57,393 bases of DNA. Origin: JBKECY01 sp047975025. GTDB taxonomy: Bacteria; Bacillota; Clostridia; Lachnospirales; Lachnospiraceae. The stretch covers positions 1 to 57,393 of the forward strand of contig JBKECY010000031.1 in the NCBI GenBank assembly GCA_047975025.1. Direction: 5' to 3'. Below, in pieces: positions 17,110 to 25,918 of this stretch (its first letter is position 1; every line of letters starts with the position of its first letter). Under the pieces are notes generated by a model, which was given only the letters and a program-made list of their open reading frames with translations, did not search any database and had not been told where the DNA came from. Position numbers and translations under genes: made by a program.

Positions 17110-17793
17110 TTATTTTTCTTTTTGTATTTGCGATGCCAGCAGCTTGGTATTGCGCTCCAGTTCTATGATCCGGTTGCACAATTGTGAGCATTCCTTCTGT
17201 AATACCTGAATATCTTCTTTGACCGGGTCCGGCATATGCGTCTGATCCATATCGCTTCTCGGCACTTTCTTGTTCTCCTGTTTGACGATTCGTCCCGGGA
17301 TACCAACGACCGTACAGTTCGGAGGTACAGATTCCAGCACCACCGCCCCGGCTCCTATCTTGGAGTTCTCACCTATGACAAAAGAGCCCAAAAGCTTGGC
17401 TCCTGCGCTGACCATCACATTATCACAGAGGGTCGGATGGCGTTTACCGCACTCTTTTCCGGTTCCGCCGAGCGTGACTCCCTGATAGAGTGTCACATTG
17501 TTCCCGATAATTGCTGTCTCACCAATAACAACTCCGGCTCCATGATCGATGAACAGCCCCTTGCCAATCTGCGCTCCGGGATGAATCTCGATTCCTGTTT
17601 TTCTAGCGGCCCGCTGTGAGATCAGACGTGCGCGGAAAAACTTGCCTTTTAAATATAATTTATGTGCCTTGCGGTACTTCTTCTGCACCTGATAGCTTGG
17701 ATACAGCAGCACCTCAATCGGCCTTTTGATTGCAGGATCTCTCTCCTTGATTACTTCAAACTCTTCCAATATATCTTTCCAGAATCCCATCAT
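17110..17793 (-). CDS. cysE: Serine O-acetyltransferase
   Basis: The product has 227 residues (226 from the second ATG at 17790, which has better spacing from GGAG). Left-handed beta-helix hexapeptide repeats run from about residue 70, with catalytic-site segments HPGAQIGKGLFIDHGAGVVIGE and YQGVTLGGTGK. It makes O-acetylserine for cysteine synthesis. The short C-terminal tail after GIPGRIV is polar and may form a coiled coil. It is next to cysS as in Bacillus. Confidence 0.94.
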   Translation of the reverse strand: MMGFWKDILEEFEVIKERDPAIKRPIEVLLYPSYQVQKKYRKAHKLYLKGKFFRARLISQRAARKTGIEIHPGAQIGKGLFIDHGAGVVIGETAIIGNNVTLYQGVTLGGTGKECGKRHPTLCDNVMVSAGAKLLGSFVIGENSKIGAGAVVLESVPPNCTVVGIPGRIVKQENKKVPRSDMDQTHMPDPVKEDIQVLQKECSQLCNRIIELERNTKLLASQIQKEK

Positions 17794-17824
17794 CTACTCC
17801 TTTAGTGAATCAACTGTTATACAA

Positions 17825-17853
17825 AAAATACGTGTTTTACCTAAAATAGTCAA
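17825..17853 (-). promoter_or_regulatory. Promoter for cysE-cysS
   Basis: TTGACT (17848-17853), a 17-nt spacer and TATTTT (17825-17830) on the minus strand, 31 nt or more before cysE. The -35 is strong and the -10 moderate. It would give cysE its own promoter within the cluster. Confidence 0.5.
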
Positions 17854-17854
17854 G

Positions 17855-18391
17855 TTATTTTTTACAACAGCCTCCACAGCCGGCCGCTCTGTCCATTCGG
17901 TCATCCTGGATAAAGTTAAGTGCTTCTGTCAGAGAACAGATTGCCTGCACTGCAATTCCGGCGCCGCTTCCAGTAAAGCCGAGGCCTTCTTCTGTCGTCG
18001 CTTTCACATTAATTCTGTCTGTCTCGATACACAGCACCTCTGCGATATTGGCAATCATCTCTTCTATATACGGCGCCATTTTGGGTGCCTGTGCAATAAT
18101 GGTGGCATCAATGTTTTCTATAAGATAAAGTTTTTCCTCCAGCAAAGTGCGTACGCGCTCCAGAAGCTGCAGACTGGAGATTCCTTTGTACTGCGGGTCA
18201 CTGTCAGGGAAATGCCGCCCGATATCCCCGAGGGCTGCCGCACCTAACAGGGCATCCATAATGGCATGGGTCAACACATCCGCATCAGAATGTCCTTTCA
18301 ATCCTTTTTCAAAGGGTATGGAAACACCACCGATGATAAGTGTTTCACCCTCGATCAGTCTATGTACATCATAACCGGTTCCAACTCTCAT
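17855..18391 (-). CDS. ispF: 2-C-methyl-D-erythritol 2,4-cyclodiphosphate synthase
   Basis: The product has 178 residues. The N-terminus MRVGTGYDVHRL has the D-x-H metal ligands; GHSDADVLTHAIMDALLGAAALGDIGRHFPD and a late ATTEEGLGFTGSGAGIAVQA are the family boxes. It acts in the non-mevalonate isoprenoid pathway. The C-terminus has about 20 extra residues ending AAGCGGCCKK, a cysteine-rich tail not needed for the fold. Confidence 0.95.
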   Translation of the reverse strand: MRVGTGYDVHRLIEGETLIIGGVSIPFEKGLKGHSDADVLTHAIMDALLGAAALGDIGRHFPDSDPQYKGISSLQLLERVRTLLEEKLYLIENIDATIIAQAPKMAPYIEEMIANIAEVLCIETDRINVKATTEEGLGFTGSGAGIAVQAICSLTEALNFIQDDRMDRAAGCGGCCKK

Positions 18392-18414
18392 ACTTGCTCT
18401 CTTTCTACCACGCT

Positions 18415-19683
18415 CTAGACAGTCTCCAGCATTTTGGAAATCCGCATAAAACTCAAACGGTTCCTAACATAAGGAGACAACTGCAGTGTCAGTGGTATGA
18501 TTTCTTCACTCAAATGCAGTTCTGCCAGAGAATTAACAGCGCCGGCCTTCGCCAGCAGCTTTTTCATCTCATGCTCCTGTGGTATTTCTTCTATAATATC
18601 TGCTATATCAAACAGAAGTCTTTGCAGTTTTTTGGCTTCGACTTCCTGCATGGGGTCAGGGGTGTTCTCACTGACAACTGCATCGTACAGACCCTTTTGA
18701 CCAAACGTCTCCTGCAAAAGCTTTGTTTCCAGCCCCGTATAAGGCTGTACTTTACATCGTCCCTCACGTATGGACTGGGCAATGCGTTTATATTCATTGA
18801 TACAAAGCAGTGTTCCTACTCCTACTTTTTCACCATGAAGTGCGGCAACATGCTCGTTAACCACTTCCATCTCCCACAAATGTGAGATGTGGTGCTCGGC
18901 GCAAGAGGCCGGTCTGGAGTTTCCAATCATCTGCATTGCAAGGCCTGATACCAAGAGTGCATACATCAGACTTTCACAAGCCTTGTGATCTCCCTCCGGG
19001 ATACCTCGTAAACATCGCTCTACCTCATTAATAGCATCCTGCTCCATTTGATATACTCTCTCACAGATATATTCTCCGGTCAGCAGATGGGCAATCTTCC
19101 AGTCTGCCAGACAGATATACTTTCCTAAAAGGTCTGATACCCCCGAAGCATTGAGATAGGCGGGTGCATTTGCAAAAATATCCGTATCCGCAATGACACA
19201 AATCGGGGCCACAGCGGGTATTGTCTTCTTCATTCCATTCCATGTCATGGCCGCTACGGTAGAGACAAAACCATCCACACTGGCCGCAGTCGGAACCGAG
19301 ACGAATGGGATATGGCGTACATGGGCTATATATCTGGTAATATCGTGAATGGTCCCGGCACCGACAGCAAGTAAGAGATCCGCTGTTTCTTCCAGATTCT
19401 CAGAAACAATCTCGACCTTGTGGTTATCTGCATGCAGGCCCTCAGGCTCTAAACGAATGACCGAACATCGATCATAAAATCTTTCCATAATATCTATCGT
19501 TGCTTCATAGGTATTGGTATCACATATGATGACAGGATGAAAATATTCCTTTAACAGTCCTTCGTTCATCATAATCTCCAATTTCTCTGTTGCACCCGAT
19601 TCAATTATAATTTCTTTTACATCAATTTTATGCTCCTTTAAACAGGAGCACGATCGGGCTAATTCGCTCGTATCAACTATCAT
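18415..19683 (-). CDS. egsA: sn-Glycerol-1-phosphate dehydrogenase (AraM/EgsA family)
   Basis: The product has 422 residues of the iron-alcohol-dehydrogenase superfamily. The NAD-binding LLLAVGAGTIHDITRYIAH and VPTAASVDGFVS segments are typical. The metal site fits ASGVSDLLGKY, CAEHHISHLWEM and ALHGEKVGVG (Asp, His, His). The family reduces dihydroxyacetone phosphate to glycerol-1-phosphate, the archaeal lipid stereoisomer, also known from Bacillus AraM. It precedes ispF by 23 nt. Its role here may be an unusual glycerol-1-phosphate ether or lipid metabolite. Confidence 0.85.
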   Translation of the reverse strand: MIVDTSELARSCSCLKEHKIDVKEIIIESGATEKLEIMMNEGLLKEYFHPVIICDTNTYEATIDIMERFYDRCSVIRLEPEGLHADNHKVEIVSENLEETADLLLAVGAGTIHDITRYIAHVRHIPFVSVPTAASVDGFVSTVAAMTWNGMKKTIPAVAPICVIADTDIFANAPAYLNASGVSDLLGKYICLADWKIAHLLTGEYICERVYQMEQDAINEVERCLRGIPEGDHKACESLMYALLVSGLAMQMIGNSRPASCAEHHISHLWEMEVVNEHVAALHGEKVGVGTLLCINEYKRIAQSIREGRCKVQPYTGLETKLLQETFGQKGLYDAVVSENTPDPMQEVEAKKLQRLLFDIADIIEEIPQEHEMKKLLAKAGAVNSLAELHLSEEIIPLTLQLSPYVRNRLSFMRISKMLETV

Positions 19684-19823
19684 ACATTTTGTTTTGTACA
19701 GATATGTGTTCTATACTTTCCTTTCCATTTTTCTAGTTTCCTCATGGCCGGAAGTTTTGCTCTGCTTCCCGCCTGTTCATGGACGCCTGCCGCCCTGCGG
19801 CTGCGTTCAATTTGGGTACATAC

Positions 19824-19852
19824 ATTATACACTGTCTTCAGATAAAATGCAA
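19824..19852 (-). promoter_or_regulatory. Promoter for egsA and possibly the ispF-sigH cluster
   Basis: TTGCAT (19847-19852), a 17-nt spacer and a perfect TATAAT (19824-19829) on the minus strand. This leaves a long leader of about 135 nt before the egsA ATG, rich in G+C in 19740-19810 with a GCCGC/GCGGC hairpin. No known riboswitch is recognised in it. The -35 overlaps the tail of the preceding terminator. Confidence 0.65.
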
Positions 19853-19855
19853 AAA

Positions 19856-19886
19856 CCCCAAATGCCGTAAATCCAGCATTTGGGGT
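19856..19886 (-). terminator. Terminator of the monooxygenase gene
   Basis: ACCCCAAATGC pairs with GCATTTGGGGT around a short loop, followed on the minus strand by TTTTTGC. It starts 15 nt after the stop at 19901. Confidence 0.92.
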
Positions 19887-19900
19887 GTAATTAAGAAATA

Positions 19901-20191
19901 TTAATCTACTTTTTTATAGATATCGAGCTGTGCAGGGCCAGCCATAAGCTCTCCACACAATGGAACGATTCTCTTAAAGGACTCTGTCTCCATGTGTTTG
20001 TCAAGTGCTTCCTTGCTTTCCCATGTTTCAATCATGGTAAGAAAGGTCTCGTTTTGAACATCCTGAAAGAGTTCATAGGAGATGCAGCCCTCATGGTTTT
20101 CATTTGTGTCAACTACAAGTTCGTGAATCAACTTTAAAAATTCGTCTACTTTTCCTTCTTTGACAATGTGCTTTGCAACAACTTTTATCAT
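19901..20191 (-). CDS. Antibiotic biosynthesis monooxygenase-type (YgiN-like) small protein
   Basis: The product has 96 residues of the ferredoxin-like ABM fold: VVAKHIVKEGKVDEFLKLIHELV, GCISYELFQDVQNE, TWESKEALDKHMET and a C-terminal DIYKKV. Relatives are quinol monooxygenases or heme-degrading dimers, but the fold alone does not set the reaction. It is monocistronic, with its own good promoter and terminator. Confidence 0.85.
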   Translation of the reverse strand: MIKVVAKHIVKEGKVDEFLKLIHELVVDTNENHEGCISYELFQDVQNETFLTMIETWESKEALDKHMETESFKRIVPLCGELMAGPAQLDIYKKVD

Positions 20192-20229
20192 TACGTTCTC
20201 CTTCCAGTATCTATATGGTTTTCCCTTAG

Positions 20230-20258
20230 AGAATAGTATTATTTGTCCTAAAAGTCAA
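20230..20258 (-). promoter_or_regulatory. Promoter of the ABM gene
   Basis: TTGACT (20253-20258), a 17-nt spacer and TATTCT (20230-20235) on the minus strand, 39 nt before the start codon. GGAGAACGT before the ATG is the ribosome binding site. Confidence 0.7.
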
Positions 20259-20295
20259 GCTTTATTGTAAAACACTTTATCCATTCAACAACTTT

Positions 20296-21072
20296 TTAGA
20301 TCTGGTATTCAATTTCCGGTAAGGCTCCCACCAGATGCAGTTTTTCTAAGATCGTATTTCTGACCTCCATGAACTCCGGGCTGTTCCTATATCTTGGCCG
20401 CGGCAGCTTTACCTCATAGAGATCACTGATTTTTCCCGGTCTGGGCGTCATGATTACAATCCGGTCGCTTAGATACACAGCCTCGTCTACATCATGTGTC
20501 ACCAACAGCATCGTTGAATGCGACGATTTCCATAGCTCCAAGAGTGCATCCTGCAAATTGATTCTGGTAAAGGAATCGAGAGCTCCCATCGGCTCGTCAA
20601 GCAGCAGCGCCTTGGGGCTGTTGATCAGCGCTCTCGCGATTGCCACCCGCTGCGCCATACCACCCGAAATCTGATGCGGATATGATTTCTCGAACCCCTG
20701 CAATCCAGTCTGGGCGATCAATTCTCCGATCTTATGGCGTTCTTGCTTATACACGCCTCTGGCTTTAAGCCCCATCGCAATATTCTCTTCGACCGTATAC
20801 CAGGGCAGCAGGTTGGCCTGTTGGAAGACAAACCCTCTCTCATAACTCGGCTCACTAATCTCTTCTCCGGCCACCCGCACAGTTCCCGCCTGGGGCTGAT
20901 CCAGTCCTGAAATCAGGCGCAGCAAGGTTGTCTTGCCGCATCCGGAAGGGCCAATGAATGAAATGAACTCTTCCTGTTCGATTTCCAGATTCACATCGAG
21001 AAGCGCCTGTACCTGATTGCCGTTGGCATCTGTATAGACCCGATCGACATGTTCGACTTTGATGACTGCCAT
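20296..21072 (-). CDS. ABC transporter ATP-binding protein (SsuB/TauB-like)
   Basis: The product has 258 residues. Walker A is GPSGCGKTT near 40, the signature is ISGGMAQRVAIARAL near 137 and Walker B is ALLLDEPMGALD near 160, then an HDVDEAVYLSDR switch region. This is the nitrate/sulfonate/taurine subfamily. It follows the permease gene by one nt. With metY at the head of the operon, a sulfur compound is the likely cargo. Confidence 0.92.
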   Translation of the reverse strand: MAVIKVEHVDRVYTDANGNQVQALLDVNLEIEQEEFISFIGPSGCGKTTLLRLISGLDQPQAGTVRVAGEEISEPSYERGFVFQQANLLPWYTVEENIAMGLKARGVYKQERHKIGELIAQTGLQGFEKSYPHQISGGMAQRVAIARALINSPKALLLDEPMGALDSFTRINLQDALLELWKSSHSTMLLVTHDVDEAVYLSDRIVIMTPRPGKISDLYEVKLPRPRYRNSPEFMEVRNTILEKLHLVGALPEIEYQI

Positions 21073-21073
21073 A

Positions 21074-22045
21074 TTATATCACCAGACCTTTCTGCCATAA
21101 CAAGAGCCTTTTCTTAATCAGATTAATCACAGCCAGTATGATAGAAAAGGCGATTGCCATTACAATAATTGCCGCATAGACTTTAGCATAAGCCGACCAT
21201 CCCTTGGCCCAGTTGATATACCAGCCAAGGCCTGCCTTGGCTCCAATCATTTCAGAAACCACAAGAGTTCCGAAGGATAGACCGGTCGCTGTGGATATAC
21301 CGGTAAAAATACTTGGCAGGGAGCCCGGAATCGCCACATGCCAGAGCAGATACGATGGGCTGGCCCCCAGTGTTCTAGCTGCCTCAAAATAAGATTTCTG
21401 TACTCCCGCAATTCCGCTTGCGGTCATAAAAGAGACCGGGAACCACGAGCACATCGCAATCAGGAAGACTGCGGTACTAAAACTGTTGGGAAAGATTGCC
21501 ATTGCGATTGGTATCCATGCCACTGCCGGAATAATCCCCGTCACTTTGATGACCGGTGAGAGCCAGTACTCCCACTGCCGCAGCCACCCTGTGAGTACAC
21601 CGCTTACAATTCCCAGAACCGTACCGGTCAGAAATCCCACGAAGAACAGCCGCAGCGAATAGGCCGTACTGATAAACAGTGTGGTGTAATCGGTGGCAAA
21701 GACTTCTGCAATCTGTGCCGGACCGGGGAAAAACGGAAGCGGCAGGATTGCTGTCTTGGCTGAAAGCAGATCCCACAGAATCAAAACGATGCCTCCCGCA
21801 AAATAGAACTGCGCTTTATGATTAAACACCAGTCTTTCCTGTTCCAGAAACCTTGACACAATATAGCGCACCAGCTGTACGACAAAAGCCAGACCCAGAA
21901 ACACTCTGTAATATGTCACATTGACCGACTGCACTGTGGGCAGCACCACTTGAATGAGGAGTGCGGCTGCATATACTGCCACACTTAATAGCGGCCAGAT
22001 TATTGAATTACTTTTCCAGTATAGTGCATTATTCTTAGTGTTCAT
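21074..22045 (-). CDS. ABC transporter permease (SsuC/TauC-like)
   Basis: The product has 323 residues and six or more membrane segments. The BPD_transp_1 EAA loop is FEAARTLGASPSYLLWHVAIPGSLPSI near 220. Compared with the usual 250-270 residues there are about 70 extra at the N-terminus, forming two further membrane helices. The gene overlaps none of its neighbours and is followed directly by the ATPase gene. Confidence 0.9.
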   Translation of the reverse strand: MNTKNNALYWKSNSIIWPLLSVAVYAAALLIQVVLPTVQSVNVTYYRVFLGLAFVVQLVRYIVSRFLEQERLVFNHKAQFYFAGGIVLILWDLLSAKTAILPLPFFPGPAQIAEVFATDYTTLFISTAYSLRLFFVGFLTGTVLGIVSGVLTGWLRQWEYWLSPVIKVTGIIPAVAWIPIAMAIFPNSFSTAVFLIAMCSWFPVSFMTASGIAGVQKSYFEAARTLGASPSYLLWHVAIPGSLPSIFTGISTATGLSFGTLVVSEMIGAKAGLGWYINWAKGWSAYAKVYAAIIVMAIAFSIILAVINLIKKRLLLWQKGLVI

Positions 22046-22075
22046 TGCAGTCCCGCCATTCCCCTGTCATTTTTC

Positions 22076-23125
22076 TTAACTATTAACATCATAATACAGA
22101 TTATCCGTAAACTCTTTGGTATCGATGCTGTCCGGCAGATACCCCGTCTTTTTAAGCTCCTCTGTAAAGTATTCGACATCCTCTTTTGCCGTATCATGCT
22201 CCGTCGAGAAGTTATAACTTTCAAGCAGTTCCGTAATCAAATCCACATCTTCTGATGCCACATAGCCCTGGTCTATCTCAATCTGTGCCGCTTCGGCTGG
22301 ATTCTCTCCAATCCAGTCGATTGCTTTTTCATAAGCCCGCCAGATTGCTGCTACGCGCTCCGGATTTTCTTCAATTTCTTTGCCGGATGCATATAGGAAG
22401 CAGCAGAATTTATCGGCGAACAAGGGGTCTGTGGACAAATCTGAAAGTACTGTATATCCCTCTTGTTCAGCAAAGGTTCCATAAGGGTCCCAGGCGGCAA
22501 ATGCATCAATTTCGCCTTTGTCTACGGCTGCGGTCAGCTGATCCAGCGGGTAGGCCAGCCAGGTTACGCCGGTCGTCGGATCAATGTCATTATTCGCCAG
22601 CAGCACGCTGGTCACTGCCATAGGTGTACCGCCTACTTCGTCGACTCCTATATTCTTCCCGGCCAGATCTGCCGCTGTCTTGATATCAGAGCCCGGCGGA
22701 ACCACGATCTTGATGCAGCCTTGATGAAGTCCTCCGATGACCTTGATATCCAATCCCTCATTTACAGAAGGGAAAAATTGAAAATCACCATTTGCCACAG
22801 TGTAATTACCGCTTGAGAGTCCGGCTTTATTTGTTTCAAAGGTACCGCTTACCAGCGTAACATCCAGACCCTCTTCTGCAAAAAATCCTTTTTCATATGC
22901 GATATAGGCCGGTGCCCCGCACACTCCGTCGCCTAAGGCCTGAATATCCAGTTTGCCGAATTCATACTCTTCGTCTCCGGTTTCCTCCGCAGCATCCTCT
23001 GTCGCCGCTGCCTCCTGTGTGGTACTTTCTGCTGCGGTATCACTTTGTGCCTGACTGCCGCAAGCACTGACGATACTTCCGGCTGTCAGAATTACAGTAA
23101 ACAACAAGATCATTCTTTTTTTCAT
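22076..23125 (-). CDS. ABC transporter substrate-binding lipoprotein (SsuA/NMT1-like)
   Basis: The product has 349 residues. The lipobox VSAC gives Cys22, followed by an Ala/Glu/Thr-rich tether to about residue 50. The NMT1/SsuA fold includes GVCGAPAYIAYEKGFFAEEGLDVTLV and VDEVGGTPMAVTSVLL. It should capture an alkanesulfonate or similar small anion for the permease. It lies 21 nt after metY, which points to sulfur supply. Confidence 0.9.
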   Translation of the reverse strand: MKKRMILLFTVILTAGSIVSACGSQAQSDTAAESTTQEAAATEDAAEETGDEEYEFGKLDIQALGDGVCGAPAYIAYEKGFFAEEGLDVTLVSGTFETNKAGLSSGNYTVANGDFQFFPSVNEGLDIKVIGGLHQGCIKIVVPPGSDIKTAADLAGKNIGVDEVGGTPMAVTSVLLANNDIDPTTGVTWLAYPLDQLTAAVDKGEIDAFAAWDPYGTFAEQEGYTVLSDLSTDPLFADKFCCFLYASGKEIEENPERVAAIWRAYEKAIDWIGENPAEAAQIEIDQGYVASEDVDLITELLESYNFSTEHDTAKEDVEYFTEELKKTGYLPDSIDTKEFTDNLYYDVNS

Positions 23126-23146
23126 ACGTCTCTCCTCTTTTCCTTA

Positions 23147-24451
23147 TCAACCAAACACTTTATCTAATGCCTGCTCCAAATCAGCAATCAGGTCATCCGC
23201 GGATTCCAGCCCGATGGACAACCGCAGCAGATTCTCCGGCAAGTCTGCCGTCACCTGCTCCGATGCGGTAAGCTCCCCGTGGGTCGTTCGGGGCGAGTTC
23301 ACAATCAGAGATTTGGAATCTCCCACATTGGCCAGAAAGCTGAACAGTTCAACTGCGTCTACGACCGCATCTGCCTGTGCCGCACTTCCCTTCACACCGA
23401 AGGAGAAGATACTGCCTACCCCCTTGGGATAGTATTTTGCAATCAGCTCCTGCTGCGGATGGCTTTGCAATCCTCCGTAACGTACCCAGGAGACATGCGG
23501 ATTGCTTTCCAGATACTCTGCCACTTTGGTCGCATTGGCAATTGCTTTATCAAGCCGCTCTGCAAGTGTCTCAATCCCCAGCAGCGTCAAAAACGCATCA
23601 TTGGGGCCCAGCGGAGCTCCCAGATAATTCAGATAATCCAATGTGACACGACTTACGAATGCTGTCTGCGGAAATGCTGTCAGATAGCTTCTCGGCGTTC
23701 CTGCTTCATCACGCAGCGTGTAGTAAGGTTCTTCAAACTGCTTGAATTTTCCGTTATCCCATGGGAAATCACCTTTTTCAACAATCAGTCCTGCGATGAC
23801 ATTGCCATGCCCTGACAGACTCTTGGTTGCCGAGTAGATGACTACATCCGCACCATGCTTTAACGGCTGTACCAGATACGGTGTGGCGAACGTATTGTCT
23901 ACGATCAGTGGTATATTGTGTCTGTGGGCCACATCGGCCAGCCCTTCCAGATCAGCAATCACATTATTAGGGTTGCTGACACTTTCGACGAAAATCGCTC
24001 TGGTGTCTTCTGTGATTTCTGATTCGACAAGTTCCAAATTCGTGATATCTTTAGAAAAGTCGAAATGAATCCCAAAGCGCGGATATATTTTCTGAAAAGC
24101 GTCAAACGAACCGCCATAGAGAAACGGTGAAGTCAGGACCCGCTTTCCTCCCTCTGCCACATTGAGAAGTGCGTACGTGATGGCTGCCATGCCTGAGCCT
24201 ACTGCAATCGCCGCCGTCCCGCCATCGAGTGCTGCGATGCGGCTCTCTAACACCCGGGTCGTGGGATTGTTGACACGAGTGTACAGGAATCCCGGGTCGC
24301 GGCATCCGAAGATATCGGCTGCCCGTTTTGTAGTATCCAATTCGTAGGCGGTCGTCTGATAAATGGGAACGGACGATGCATAATTATGTTCTTTGGGGTC
24401 ATACCCTGCCCGAAGGCGCAGGGTCTCAAACTCATACTCTTGCTTTGCCAT
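23147..24451 (-). CDS. metY: O-acetylhomoserine sulfhydrylase (OAH aminocarboxypropyltransferase)
   Basis: The product has 434 residues, the usual MetY length (longer than cystathionine gamma-synthase). PLP-binding lysine lies in VIYSATKSLSGHGNVIAG near 210, and the Cys/Met-metabolism class motif DNTFATPYLVQPLKHGADV is upstream of it. It makes homocysteine from O-acetylhomoserine and sulfide. It is the first gene of a four-gene operon with an ABC importer of sulfonate type. Confidence 0.93.
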   Translation of the reverse strand: MAKQEYEFETLRLRAGYDPKEHNYASSVPIYQTTAYELDTTKRAADIFGCRDPGFLYTRVNNPTTRVLESRIAALDGGTAAIAVGSGMAAITYALLNVAEGGKRVLTSPFLYGGSFDAFQKIYPRFGIHFDFSKDITNLELVESEITEDTRAIFVESVSNPNNVIADLEGLADVAHRHNIPLIVDNTFATPYLVQPLKHGADVVIYSATKSLSGHGNVIAGLIVEKGDFPWDNGKFKQFEEPYYTLRDEAGTPRSYLTAFPQTAFVSRVTLDYLNYLGAPLGPNDAFLTLLGIETLAERLDKAIANATKVAEYLESNPHVSWVRYGGLQSHPQQELIAKYYPKGVGSIFSFGVKGSAAQADAVVDAVELFSFLANVGDSKSLIVNSPRTTHGELTASEQVTADLPENLLRLSIGLESADDLIADLEQALDKVFG

Positions 24452-24509
24452 CTTCTCTCCTTTAATTTCATACTAAGTTTATAGGTTTTGTCTGTGTTCG
24501 ATTTTCCCA

Positions 24510-24538
24510 ATTATGCCACCTCCATTTTCAATTGTCAA
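24510..24538 (-). promoter_or_regulatory. Promoter of the metY operon
   Basis: TTGACA (24533-24538, consensus), a 17-nt spacer and CATAAT (24510-24515) on the minus strand. The leader of about 50 nt is too short for an S-box or T-box, so control, if any, is likely by a protein repressor. Confidence 0.8.
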
Positions 24539-24586
24539 GACGTTTTAAAACATAATTTTCAATAGGGTTTCACACACGCAAAAAAA

Positions 24587-24609
24587 ACCGATGCCATGGC
24601 AGCATCGGT
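24587..24609. terminator. Bidirectional terminator between gap and metY
   Basis: ACCGATGC/GCATCGGT with a 7-nt loop, flanked by seven A residues on one side and seven T residues on the other. It serves the GAPDH gene on the minus strand. Confidence 0.93.
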
Positions 24610-24658
24610 TTTTTTCGTATGATATATATTTAGTATTACGTGGGAGGCAATTAAAAAA

Positions 24659-25687
24659 TTATTTGAATTTTCCTATATTCAAATATTTATTTGTTTCAGC
24701 AGTACCCTCTTCTCTGGTAGTCTGCATCTTACATGCTGCGCGAATCGCATCCATGGTTTCAGGAATCGTAACGCTCTCCTGCGGGATATTGATTGCGAAC
24801 ATAATGTCATCTCCGCTCTCAACAATACTGTCTTCCCAGAGACCGATTTCGTACATGTCACCGCGTGCATTTCCTAAATCACGCGCATATTTGAACAGAG
24901 AAGCATTGCCAAGGAATCCATCATCAATGCGTACAACACGAATTCGAGGATGTTTCTCGAATGCCTGCAGTGCCATCTCTTTTGTGATTTTCTGCTTGCC
25001 GGTAGCAAGTACTGTGATAATATGACCATGTGTTACCGGTGTATGTACCAGAATGCCTGTTGCATCAATGTGCGGCATAATTGTCATCAAGTCCAGTGCC
25101 TGATGTGAAGGTGCTTTATCCATCTGCAGCGCATTTGTCAATCCGCGATGATAATCGCCCGGATCTGCCACGCGGCGGATAATCGTAATTGCTACTTTCT
25201 CAATTCCGAACTCTCTGTCCAGACAGTCAACACTGCGGATAAGTCCGGTCGTATTACAGCTTGTCAGCTTAAGGTAGTCTTGATCCAGTCCTTTTTCAAA
25301 GTTCGCATATCCATGGAAGAACACATCAGCAACTGAATTCTGCTCTCCGCCCTGGAAGATGGCCTTAACACCTTTTGCTGCATAGATTTCTTTATTTTTG
25401 GCACCAATTCCTCCCGGTGAGGAATCAAGCATGATATCAACTTTATCAATTAAGTCGTTAAAGCTTCCTGCCGTAGGGATTCCCAAATCGTCAAATTTTG
25501 ATTTGTCTGCACCATCTACGAGGTAAAGATCGTAAGGCATTCCTTTTTCCTTCAGCGCACGTATTGCAAGTGTAGGTGCGAGATCTGCTACACCGACCAG
25601 TTCCATGTCTCCTTGCAATGCAACCCCATCTGCCAGTCTCTGGCCAATGGTTCCATAACCTGCCACTCCAACTTTAATTTTCGCCAT
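24659..25687 (-). CDS. Type II (archaeal-type) glyceraldehyde-3-phosphate dehydrogenase
   Basis: The product has 342 residues. The N-terminal VGVAGYGTIGQRLADGV is the NAD(P)-binding loop, and SCNTTGLIR has catalytic Cys144. The sequence follows the archaeal GAPDH-II pattern (SCNTTGL, RRVADPGDYH, PSHQALDL), not the bacterial SCTTNCLAP pattern. It should oxidise glyceraldehyde-3-phosphate to 1,3-bisphosphoglycerate or a similar aldehyde. It has its own promoter and terminator and is divergent from a DeoR-type regulator, which may control it. Confidence 0.9.
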   Translation of the reverse strand: MAKIKVGVAGYGTIGQRLADGVALQGDMELVGVADLAPTLAIRALKEKGMPYDLYLVDGADKSKFDDLGIPTAGSFNDLIDKVDIMLDSSPGGIGAKNKEIYAAKGVKAIFQGGEQNSVADVFFHGYANFEKGLDQDYLKLTSCNTTGLIRSVDCLDREFGIEKVAITIIRRVADPGDYHRGLTNALQMDKAPSHQALDLMTIMPHIDATGILVHTPVTHGHIITVLATGKQKITKEMALQAFEKHPRIRVVRIDDGFLGNASLFKYARDLGNARGDMYEIGLWEDSIVESGDDIMFAINIPQESVTIPETMDAIRAACKMQTTREEGTAETNKYLNIGKFK

Positions 25688-25770
25688 TTTGTATTGCTCC
25701 TTTCAAAAATAGGTATCCCGAATAGATAACTTAGGGTGTATCCGATAGAAATCGAATATATTATGGTCAC

Positions 25771-25799
25771 ATTATAGTTTATTGAGTAACTTTTTGCAA
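25771..25799 (-). promoter_or_regulatory. Promoter of the type II GAPDH gene
   Basis: TTGCAA (25794-25799), a 17-nt spacer and a perfect TATAAT (25771-25776) on the minus strand. It is close to the divergent DeoR-gene promoter, allowing shared control. Confidence 0.75.
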
Positions 25800-25847
25800 T
25801 GTTTTGGTAACATTTTATTGTTTTTTTTTAAAACAAAGAGATTTGTT

Positions 25848-25864
25848 AGTTGGACTTGTCAACT
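25848..25864. promoter_or_regulatory. Inverted repeat over the deoR-type promoter, candidate operator
   Basis: AGTTG-N7-CAACT, a 17-bp dyad, covers the -35 of the plus-strand DeoR-family gene (25856-25861). It is placed to let the regulator repress itself and perhaps the GAPDH gene. Confidence 0.4.
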
Positions 25865-25884
25865 GTTTGGAAAAACTGTATACT
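25856..25884 (+). promoter_or_regulatory. Promoter of the DeoR-family regulator
   Basis: TTGTCA (25856-25861), a 17-nt spacer and TATACT (25879-25884). GAGGTGAAGC before the ATG is the ribosome binding site. Confidence 0.75.
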
Positions 25885-25918
25885 TATTTAATTAGTTATA
25901 AGATATAGAGGTGAAGCA

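Noticed and set aside
17794..17854. T-box leader before cysE/cysS, as in Bacillus
   Set aside because: Only about 60 nt separate ispF and cysE, and the conserved T-box sequence is absent.
24452..24540. SAM riboswitch before metY
   Set aside because: The leader is about 50 nt, too short for an S-box aptamer plus terminator, and the GAGGGA-type core is absent.
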